10,086 nt of DNA from Baffinella frigidus (lineage: Eukaryota; Cryptophyceae; Cryptomonadales; Baffinellaceae). A program made the position numbers and the translations under genes. Positions 5,221-10,086 of the stretch are shown here, piece by piece (the stretch's first letter is position 1; every line of letters starts with the position of its first letter). A model generated the notes under the pieces. The model saw only the letters and a list, made by a program, of their open reading frames with translations, made no database searches and was not told the DNA's origin. The DNA lies in the NCBI GenBank assembly GCA_026770585.1, contig MU647511.1:80290-90375 (forward strand), written 5' to 3'.

Positions 5221-5314
5221 GTAGGTCCCTTCTTGCTTCAACCTAGGTTCTGGGCTCGAGAGCAATAGCGAAGAGGAACAAGGTTGCCGAAGCCCACGCG
5301 CGTCCGCGCCCGTT
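5199..5314 (+). repeat. Direct repeat R3, copy 1, with coding-like peptide
   Basis: It matches 5488-5611 closely, including GGTCCCTTCTTGCTTCAACC and GAAGCCCACGCGCGTCCGCG. One forward frame reads CFNLGSGLESNSEEEQGCRS; the second copy reads CFNPGSGLERDSEEEEGCRS. The peptide similarity may simply follow from the DNA similarity, and the minus strand is also open here. A third, shorter piece is at 5781-5812 beyond MITE F9. Confidence 0.55.
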
Positions 5315-5436
5315 AGGTCCTTTCTCCCTTTAGGTCCTTTAGGTTCTTCGAGCTCCCAACATAGGCGGACACCAGAACTTGTTCTGTAGAAAGGCCATGC
5401 TTCCTTTCTTTTGCACGGGTGAGAAACGCGACAACG

Positions 5437-5463
5437 CTTGAGGGTGTGGACCACATCCTCAAG
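5437..5463. repeat. Hairpin, 13-bp stem
   Basis: CTTGAGGGTGTGG is followed after one base by CCACATCCTCAAG, a reverse complement at 12 of 13 positions. It lies in the otherwise unremarkable stretch 5315-5487. Confidence 0.45.
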
Positions 5464-5487
5464 TCCGTAAGGACCTTACTTCGAAAT

Positions 5488-5611
5488 CGAGATTCGCAAT
5501 CACGGAGGTCCAGATCCGCAGGTCCCTTCTTGCTTCAACCCAGGTTCCGGGCTCGAGCGCGATAGCGAAGAGGAAGAAGGTTGCCGAAGCCCACGCGCGT
5601 CCGCGCACGTT
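5488..5611 (+). repeat. Direct repeat R3, copy 2
   Basis: Second copy of the block at 5199, about 289 bp downstream and in the same orientation, with a single 22-bp unit in place of three. It ends at GCGCACGTT close to the left end of MITE F9. Confidence 0.65.
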
Positions 5612-5619
5612 CATAGGCG

Positions 5620-5770
5620 AACGGCCTGAAAATGGGGTAGTTAGGCATACGGCATTGCCTAGGACCTCCTACCGTAGGAGGCCGAGGGATCCTAGGACCA
5701 AAAAGTCTCGGCCTACGGTAGGAGGTCCTAGGCAATGCCGTAGGCCTAACTACCCCATTTTCAGGCCGTT
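5620..5770. mobile_element. MITE family F9, 61-bp inverted arms
   Basis: The arms begin AACGGCCTGAAAATGGGGTA and match over about 59 bp with one mismatch. They run inward through GCATTGCCTAGGACCTCC and CCTACCGTAGG to a short loop. The inner part is shared with F8, the outer part is not. Open frames on both strands are by-products of the symmetry. Flanks show no clear target duplication. High arm identity suggests recent insertion. Confidence 0.82.
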
Positions 5771-5840
5771 ACCCTATTATGGTCGCCGAAACTCACGCGC
5801 GTCCGCACACGGGTGGTCTGTAGCTCCATTTTGCCATGAC

Positions 5841-5896
5841 GATCTCAGTAAAGTCACTTTCTCTCTCTCTCTCTCTCCCTCTCTCCCTCTCTCCCC

Positions 5897-5942
<46 letters not shown>

Positions 5943-6123
5943 GGAGCAGGTATCCGGTGCTGGTGTCGCACCGTTTTGCTGTTAATGGTCTCAGTAAAGT
6001 CACTTCATGATCTCAGTAAAGTCACTTTTCATCCCAGGTATCCGGCGCTAGTGTAGTGCGTGTCCAACGTCACCAACTTCCAACCAGTGACTTCACAAAG
6101 TGACTTTACAGTAAAGTCACTTT
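5841..6123 (+). repeat. Repeated AGTAAAGTCACTTT segments with a perfect hairpin
   Basis: CTCAGTAAAGTCACTT occurs near 5845, 5990 and 6011, and AGTAAAGTCACTTTTC again at 6110. CAGGTATCCGG follows three of them (near 5947, 6036 and 6131). At 6097-6123 AAAGTGACTTTAC, one base, GTAAAGTCACTTT is a perfect 13-bp hairpin made by an inverted copy of the same word. Confidence 0.6.
5859..5939 (+). repeat. CT microsatellite
   Basis: About 80 bp of CT with a few CCCT interruptions. It splits a copy of the CTCAGTAAAGTCACTTT repeat (5844-5860). The long SLSLSL-type frames it creates are not genes. Confidence 0.9.
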
Positions 6124-6154
6124 TCATCTCAGGTATCCGGCGTTGGTGTCATGC

Positions 6155-6346
6155 GTGTCCAACTTCACCAACTTCCTCGACCTCTTCCGCAAGGTCCTCC
6201 TCACTCTCCCTACCACACAGTGGACTACCGACCTTTCATCAAAAGTCAACTTACCCTGTGGGCAGTTTACTTGAAGGATTCTGTAATGCAAATTTGGCTA
6301 AATTTAGGGGTCCCGAAACTTCGTCGACCTCTTCCGCAAGGTCCTC
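6155..6346 (+). pseudogene. Coding-like fragment P3, two copies around repeat R1
   Basis: 6155-6199 reads VSNFTNFLDLFRKVL and 6320-6346 reads FVDLFRKVL; the identical core is DLFRKVL. A weaker start, VSNVTNF, is at 6060-6080. The two main copies lie on either side of dispersed repeat R1 (6239-6319), so R1 may have landed within a duplicated segment. The peptide looks like an amphipathic helix. No family is recognised and the DNA is identical over most of the short core, so coding origin is uncertain. Confidence 0.3.
6239..6319 (+). repeat. Dispersed repeat R1, copy 2
   Basis: Matches 501-592 from TCAAAAGTCAACTTACCCT to GGGTCCCGAAAC, lacking about ten bases found in copy 1 around CACGTTATCG. 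Same orientation as copy 1. Confidence 0.55.
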
Positions 6347-6460
6347 ACCACGCCAGATTCTTGGAAAGGGTCGCCAAAAGTCAATTCCTCCTGAAGGCAA
6401 GGTTTTCAAAAGTTCACACCCGTATCCTCATACGGTTAAAAAAGTTCTACCCCCACATCC

Positions 6461-6565
6461 ATGGGGAAATGGGGAAATTGGAGCTATTTTGGCTACTTTT
6501 GAGAAATTCATGGTACTAATTTTCTCAAAAGTTGACAAAATGGCTCCAATTTCTCGATTTTCCAT
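6461..6565. mobile_element. Probable MITE family F10, single copy
   Basis: GAAATTGGAGCTATTTTGGC with CTTTTGAGAAA on the left is inverted on the right, with mismatches (TTTCTCAAAAG, CAAAATGGCTCCAATTTC). Weaker symmetry reaches ATGG and CCAT at the two ends. Ends and target duplication are not firm. The 6360-6460 stretch before it holds nothing recognisable. Confidence 0.55.
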
Positions 6566-6643
6566 TAAATCCCGAGGCCAACTTCTCTGCACAGCGCTCT
6601 ACCTACCGTGGCATGCAACATGCCTCCCGTGGGATGAAGACAT

Positions 6644-6794
6644 GAATTTCATAGGGAAATGGGTTTGATTTTAAACCATTGGATTCAATGAAAATTACTA
6701 CACGAATGCTTTAATATTACTAGTAAAACTCGTGCTGTGTAGAAAATTTCATTGCCAGAAAGTTTGAAATTAAAACCGTTTTCCATTGACATTA
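6644..6794. mobile_element. MITE family F1, copy 2 (151 bp)
   Basis: Same length as copy 1 at 165-315 and nearly identical across the core (6682-6731 against 202-251, 49 of 50). The arms have drifted: TTTCATAGGGAAATGG on the left and an inverted CAATGGAAAACGGTTTTAAT on the right. Flanking four-base words differ (ACAT and TACC). Old insertion, non-autonomous. Confidence 0.75.
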
Positions 6795-7014
6795 TACCTC
6801 CCGTGAGATGAAGCAACCTCTGGTGTGTGCCGCTGTCGAGCCAACTCGGCACATATAAGACAGTCAGGACCGGGATTCCGGTCCTGGCTTTTCATTTTAA
6901 AAGTCCATTTCCTTCAGGATTCCGGTTCAATTTTTAAAAATTGTGTCCCGTCCTCGCTCGGTAGCGGACAGACGCAGCCAACGCCTCCCTTCACATGAAA
7001 CAACCAAACCACCG
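6795..7014. repeat. Gene-free stretch with hairpins and a CCTCCCGTG word
   Basis: AGGACCGG-GATT-CCGGTCCT is a perfect 8-bp stem with a 4-base loop at 6866-6885. CAATTTTTAAAAATTG at 6928-6943 is a perfect 16-bp palindrome. The word CCTCCCGTG followed by GATGAA or CATGAA recurs near 6612-6637, 6798-6812, 6987-7000 and 7188-7203, in spaced copies with CTCTGGYGTGT nearby. No reading frame is convincing. Confidence 0.4.
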
Positions 7015-7155
7015 CAATCTCCGCAAAAGTATTAATTAATTGCTTTTGGGCAACGAAAATTACTACACGATTCGCTCATAAAAGTAATAGTAGAGAATTT
7101 GTGTAGTAAATTTCGTTCCGCCAAAAGCAATTAATTAATACTTTTGTGGAGATGA
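7015..7155. mobile_element. MITE family F3, copy 2
   Basis: A 141-bp element with ATCTCCGCAAAAGTATTAAT at the left and its inverted form at the right. The core is inverted relative to copies 1 and 3, so this copy lies in the other orientation. ACCG at 7011-7014 and ACCT at 7156-7159 agree in three of four bases, consistent with an aged 4-bp target duplication. Confidence 0.85.
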
Positions 7156-7197
7156 ACCTCTGGCGTGTACCATAGCACCAAGACACGCCTCCCGTGT

Positions 7198-7470
7198 CAT
7201 GAAATACGTCCACCAATGTGCAATAATAATTGATTATTTAAGGTAATAACAAAATAACAAGCTCTGGCGTCAAGTAACAATAATAATTGTTCAAGGTAAC
7301 AATAGTTGTATAATTGTTTCAGGTAACAATAGAAGGTAATACTAGTTGTTTAGGTAATAACCGTCCCTGACGTGTGGGCAGACGCTAACAAGCTCTGGCG
7401 TGTGGGCAGACGCTGCGAGACTGTGACATGAAATACATCCACCGTGACGTGCAATAATAATTAATTGCTG
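7198..7470 (+). repeat. AT-rich duplicated block
   Basis: CATGAAATACGTCCACC followed by GTGCAATAATAATT at 7198-7231 recurs at 7428-7464. AACAAGCTCTGGCGT occurs at 7256, 7387 and 7616, and TGTGGGCAGACGCT at 7372, 7401 and 7630. Between them GGTAACAATA and GGTAATA words repeat irregularly. The block is much richer in A and T than its neighbours. Confidence 0.6.
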
Positions 7471-7473
7471 AAG

Positions 7474-7602
7474 CCACCCTGGAGGCAACCCAGGGGCAAA
7501 TCTTGAGTCAATCTCCCACAGATGCCACCCGATTCAGGTGGCATTTGTATGGGAGTTGACCCAAGAAAGCATCGATTTGCCCAATAGTTGCGTCCAGGGT
7601 GG
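7474..7602. mobile_element. MITE family F11, 129 bp, empty site present
   Basis: Inverted ends CCACCCTGGASGCAAC continue with GGGCAAATC and, nearer the loop, CTCCCA and ATGCCACC. The uninterrupted relative of its site is at 7219-7270: left flank AATAATAATT and right flank AAAATAACAAGCTCTGGCGT are adjacent there. No target duplication is apparent beyond one G. Minus-strand open frames across it are by-products. Confidence 0.7.
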
Positions 7603-7664
7603 GTGATAAAAAAATAACAAGCTCTGGCGTGTGGGCAGACGCTGCGCAACCTCGAGGCAGGCGT

Positions 7665-7815
7665 CCCTGTCCTCGTCCTCTCTCGGTACCTTCTCCCCCC
7701 CTGTCGTGCCCCCTCTCGGCCCCAGTCTCGTCCTCTCTCTCTCGGTACCAACTCCCTCTGTCGTGTCCTCTCTCAGTACCATTCCACCCCTGTCCTCGTC
7801 CTTTCTTGGTACCCC
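7665..7815 (+). repeat. Degenerate CT-rich minisatellite with GGTACC
   Basis: TCCTCTCTCGGTACC and close variants occur at about 7677, 7732, 7766 and 7800, with irregular spacing of 27 to 59 bp. Frames on both strands stay open because of composition (serine/proline on +, glycine/arginine/glutamate on -). I do not call a gene. Confidence 0.65.
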
Positions 7816-7828
7816 CCCGCCCTATCTT

Positions 7829-8067
7829 GTCTTGTCTCGACACTCTTTCTCCGCCTCAGTTCACCAACGGATTTTTATTCATCACATCCACCGGGGCACG
7901 AGCCCAGGCACCACGCGCTCTCGCCGGACGGGAAGCGCGTGCTCGCGAAAGCTCATCTACCACTAGATAGGAGCAAGTGGAAAAATCCCGCATGCACGGA
8001 CGCCTGAGCGCCCAGACGTGCGAGATGTGCGTCTTGTCTCGACATTCTTTTTCCGCCTCAGTTCACT
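7829..8067 (+). repeat. Direct repeat pair CTTGTCTCGACAYTCTTT
   Basis: CTTGTCTCGACAYTCTTTYT, then CCGCCTCAGTTCAC, occurs at 7830-7863 and at 8034-8067 with two differences. The spacer between holds no recognisable feature. The second copy leads straight into the GAATTC minisatellite. Confidence 0.6.
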
Positions 8068-8074
8068 GTGCCTC

Positions 8075-8213
8075 CTCATTGAATTCATCCAGCGTCTCTT
8101 TGTACTTCTCCCCATTGAATTCATCTGTACTTCTCCGTATTGAATTCATACTTCTCCTCATTGAATTCATGTACTTCTCCTCATTGAATTCATTCAGCGT
8201 CTCTTTGTACTCG
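8075..8213 (-). repeat. Minisatellite with five GAATTC sites
   Basis: ATTGAATTCAT begins at 8078, 8114, 8139, 8160 and 8183, separated by CTTCTCC-type spacers of unequal length. The first and last units carry CAGCGTCTCTTTGTACT. The minus strand reads repeated EFNEEKY and YKETL(N/D)EFNEE peptides in a 60-codon frame. Spacings of 36, 25, 21 and 23 are not all multiples of three, so the frame is not maintained by selection. Confidence 0.7.
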
Positions 8214-8395
8214 AGAATGTGTACGGATACCTGATCTAAGCGCATTTAATGAGAAGCCCACATTAACTGAGGCAGAGCTAGGCACTCTCCCGTCCATCCA
8301 CTAGCCATCTCAGGGGACTGCCACCAGCAACCCACAGCAGCTTTTAACGGGTCCTTGCAAGAATCCGGGAACGAATTATTTTTTTCGCTTTATTC
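8214..8395. other. Gene-free stretch
   Basis: No repeat, element or convincing reading frame is recognised here. Confidence 0.4.
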
Positions 8396-8441
8396 GTAGG
8401 ACCCTACAGTAGGAGTCCCTAGGGGCCTCGGAATTGCCGAC
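8396..8441 (-). mobile_element. Relic of the CCTACCGTAGG core (F8/F9 type)
   Basis: CCCTACAGTAGGAGTCCCTA then CTCGGAATTGCCGAC follows the order seen in the right arm of F9 (CCTACGGTAGGAGGTCCTAG, GCAATGCCG), with substitutions and a few extra bases. Outer arms are not present. Confidence 0.45.
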
Positions 8442-8496
8442 GGGAGATACGGACAGATATGTCCGGTTTAGCTGAAATTTACTACAGTACCCGATC

Positions 8497-9064
8497 CGGT
8501 TGTAAGCTGTTTCAGGTTGCTGGTGGTGACTGTTTGCATCGCATGGTCCACGGAGGATAACTCTGGTCCATCTGGGTGGTACGGGGGTTCACCGATTTCC
8601 AGGGTACCGGCGGGTTTCTGAAGGGGTGTGCATCGTGGCAGGTCCATATATGTTCTCTTCGTTGATAGTATATGAGCGCCGTTGAGCCTATCGACACGGA
8701 TTTAATCGTATATCAGAAGCTGAACACTTCGCAGCACTGCTTTCGACCCAAAAGAGGCCGATAGGTTCTACGGGGGATGGGGATCTCAGAAATGTCTTCC
8801 GGGGCATTCCGACTTGCCACGCCAGATTGTTGGAGGGGTTCGATTCAATCAAAAGCGCATCTGAAGACTCTGGCGTGGTGCTACGGGGGAGGGGTAGGTG
8901 TCTTATCCAGGCAACAGGAAAGCATATCCTGCGGTTACCGGCAGGGTCAGGGTCAATTGTGAGTGGGCATTTCCGGTACCTTTTGCCGGTTTCAAAGGAA
9001 AATAACAGAAAGACGCAGGGCGTGAAATGACATTTAACTCTCCCGTGTAGTTACTTCGGAGGGC
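8497..9064 (+). repeat. Diverged units of the 201-bp array
   Basis: GGGGGTTCACCGATTTCCAG at 8583-8602 and the following GGCAGGTCC match 9621-9681. GAACACTTCGCAGCACTGCT at 8722-8741 matches the ACACCTCGCAGCACTGCTAC word of the regular array. Between 8648 and 8715 and between 8760 and 9030 the sequence is unrelated, so these are broken older units. CCACGCCAGA at 8818 and TCTGGCGTGG at 8870 are a perfect 10-bp inverted pair. Confidence 0.55.
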
Positions 9065-9907
9065 GTGAATACTCCGGGAATCCCCTAACGGGTGCCTCAT
9101 GGCAGGTCAAACACCTCGCAGCACTGCTACCAGCCGAGAAGAAACGTACCTTATCCTGTCAACCCAGCGGCCCTATGCAACGAACTAGATTCATGAAGGG
9201 GCGTTCATGGTGGCGGGTCGAACAGAGGGACACTTCTTTACTGCCGACCATCGTGGACCGTACAAGTGAATACTCCGGGAATCCCCTAACGGGTGTATCT
9301 TGGCAGGTCAAACACCTCGCAGTTCTCAACCGGCCAAGAAGAAACGTACCGTATCCTGTCAACCCATCGGCCCTATGCTCATCTCCACAAAAGTATTAAT
9401 GAATTGCTTTTGGCGCAACGAAATCTACTTCACAAACGCTCTACTATTACTTTTATGCGCAGATCGTGTAGTAATTTTCGTTGCCGAAAAACAATTAATT
9501 AATACTTGTATGGAGATTAATGCAACGGACTAGATTTCTGAAGGGGTGTCTAGCGGCAGGTCGAACAGAGGGACACTTCTTTACTGACGACCATCGTGGC
9601 CCGTACGGGTCCTCCGTGTGCGGGGGTTCACCGATTTCCAGGGGACCGGCAGGCTTCTGAAGGGGCGCATGGTGGCAGGTCCAACACCTCGCAGCACTGC
9701 TACCAGCCGAGAAGAAACGTACCGTATCCTGTCAACCCAGTGGCCCTATGCAACGAACTAGACTTCTGAAGGGGCGTGCATGGTGGCAGGTCCAACAGAG
9801 GGACAGTTCTTCATCGCCGACCATCGTGGCCCGTACAAGTGAATACTCTGGGCATCTCCTTACGGGTGTATCGTGGCAGGTCCAACACCTCGCAGCACTG
9901 CTACCGG
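9065..9907 (+). repeat. Tandem array, 201-bp unit, about 3.3 units
   Basis: GTGAATACTCYGGGMATC starts units at 9065, 9266 and 9839; a variant unit start is near 9607. Units carry, in order, GGCAGGTCMAACACCTCGCAG, GAGAAGAAACGTACC, GGCCCTATGCAACG, CTGAAGGGG and CGACCATCGTGG. Units one and two are exactly 201 bp apart, or 67 codons, and one forward frame is stop-free from 9031 to 9396 and again from 9661 to the window end. It is broken between by a one-base deletion near 9321 and by an F3 insertion. It may be a decayed repeat-protein gene or a plain satellite. Confidence 0.7.
9379..9519. mobile_element. MITE family F3, copy 3, with ATGC target duplication
   Basis: 141 bp, same orientation as copy 1. 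ATGC at 9375-9378 and 9520-9523 is a perfect 4-bp duplication. Neighbouring array units at 9171 and 9743 keep the uninterrupted CCCTATGCAACG, so the event is visible as CCCT-ATGC-element-ATGC-AACG. The insertion is therefore younger than the array. Confidence 0.92.
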
Positions 9908-9960
9908 TGGTTCCAGGCGCTGCAGAAGCTCACGGACGCGGTGCGTGCTGCCTCAGACGT
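9908..9960 (+). pseudogene. Short coding-like segment after the array
   Basis: TTC CAG GCG CTG CAG AAG CTC ACG GAC GCG reads FQALQKLTDA and continues VRAASDVPP. It again starts at CAG GCG and resembles P2 (QAnnVERKLTDKLLAA), but the likeness is short. A different frame in the same place continues the array frame. I cannot choose between them. Confidence 0.25.
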
Positions 9961-9970
9961 CCCCCCTACC

Positions 9971-10018
9971 GCTCTCTCTCTCTCTCTCTCTCTCTCCCAC
10001 CCTCTATCCTCCCCCTAC

Positions 10019-10053
<35 letters not shown>

Positions 10054-10086
10054 TCCCTCTATCCTCCCCTGCCGCCCTCCTCTCTC
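9971..10086 (+). repeat. CT microsatellites, right edge
   Basis: Two CT runs, at about 9971-9997 and 10020-10049, are separated by CCACCCTCTATCCTCCCCCTACCG and followed by more CCCTCT-rich sequence to the end of the window. The GTAGGGGGAGGATAGAGGG spacer word recurs imperfectly after each run, so the whole block is a larger tandem repeat. Confidence 0.85.

Noticed and set aside
6474-6500. GAGCTATTTTGGCT resembles the dinoflagellate spliced-leader word AGCCATTTTGGCT
   Set aside because: The match is about a dozen bases, lies within the F10 inverted repeat, and no splice donor or leader context follows. Too weak to identify the organism.
6060-6668. 202-codon forward open frame, the longest with a start and a stop
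   Set aside because: It runs through repeat R1 and the F10 inverted repeat and ends inside the F1 copy 2 arm. No domain is recognisable, and its serine/proline content follows the CT-rich DNA.
6866-6885. GC hairpin followed by T-rich sequence, as in a bacterial terminator
   Set aside because: The window is eukaryotic and no gene ends upstream. The hairpin is recorded only as a small inverted repeat.
7461-7843. Minus-strand frames rich in Gly, Arg and Glu
   Set aside because: They are produced by the CT-rich GGTACC minisatellite and the F11 element; several frames are open at once.
8474-8489. GAAATTTACTACAGTACC resembles the F1/F3 core
   Set aside because: The likeness ends after about twelve bases and has no inverted partner.
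8838-8847. GGTTCGATTC looks like a tRNA B box
   Set aside because: No A box at the right distance, no acceptor stem and no cloverleaf could be built around it.

Overview
No intact gene can be supported in this window. It is a eukaryotic, probably nuclear, gene-poor region packed with repeats. The clearest clue to the organism is a 33-unit tract of the plant-type telomere heptamer (CCCTAAA on the + strand), plus two short degenerate G-strand tracts at the left edge and a TGTAGGG/CGTAGGG variant tract in the opposite orientation. TTTAGGG telomeres occur in land plants, many green algae and several alveolates such as dinoflagellates and chromerids. Composition looks mid-GC without CpG loss. I lean to an alga or alveolate but cannot name a species. 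The setting is subtelomeric or an interstitial telomere region.

Layout. 1-160: degenerate telomere heptamers. 165-1776: five small inverted-repeat transposons (MITE-like, here called F1 to F5) and short tandem repeats. 1821-2176: a 13-bp minisatellite, then the main telomere tract. 2181-3191: three coding-like fragments, a second F2 element and the reversed variant telomere tract. 3213-4005: MITEs F6, F7 and F8. 3445-4625: five main copies of a coding-like fragment (reading QAN-VERK-TD-LLA), interrupted by F7 and F8, with a 25-bp minisatellite between copies. 4637-5091: a pile-up of F5 pieces with a perfect 63-bp inverted repeat. 5129-5812: tandem and direct repeats around MITE F9. 5841-6350: CT microsatellite and short duplications. 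6461-7602: MITEs F10, F1, F3 and F11. 7660-8215: two minisatellites. 8396-9907: a diverged then regular tandem array of about 201 bp per unit, with one unit split by an F3 element. 9961-10086: CT-rich microsatellites.

How the parts relate. The elements are non-autonomous: no transposase reading frame is visible. F1, F2 and F3 share an ATCTC terminus, and F2 and F3 copies are flanked by 4-bp target duplications. F1 and F3 also share an internal core. F5, F7, F8, F9 and a relic near 8400 share a CCTACCGTAGG core under different terminal arms. Three insertions (F7, F11, third F3) have an uninterrupted related copy of the same site in this window, so their boundaries can be read directly. The coding-like fragments keep similar peptides while varying largely at third positions, so they look like copied relics of exons from a gene family elsewhere in the genome.
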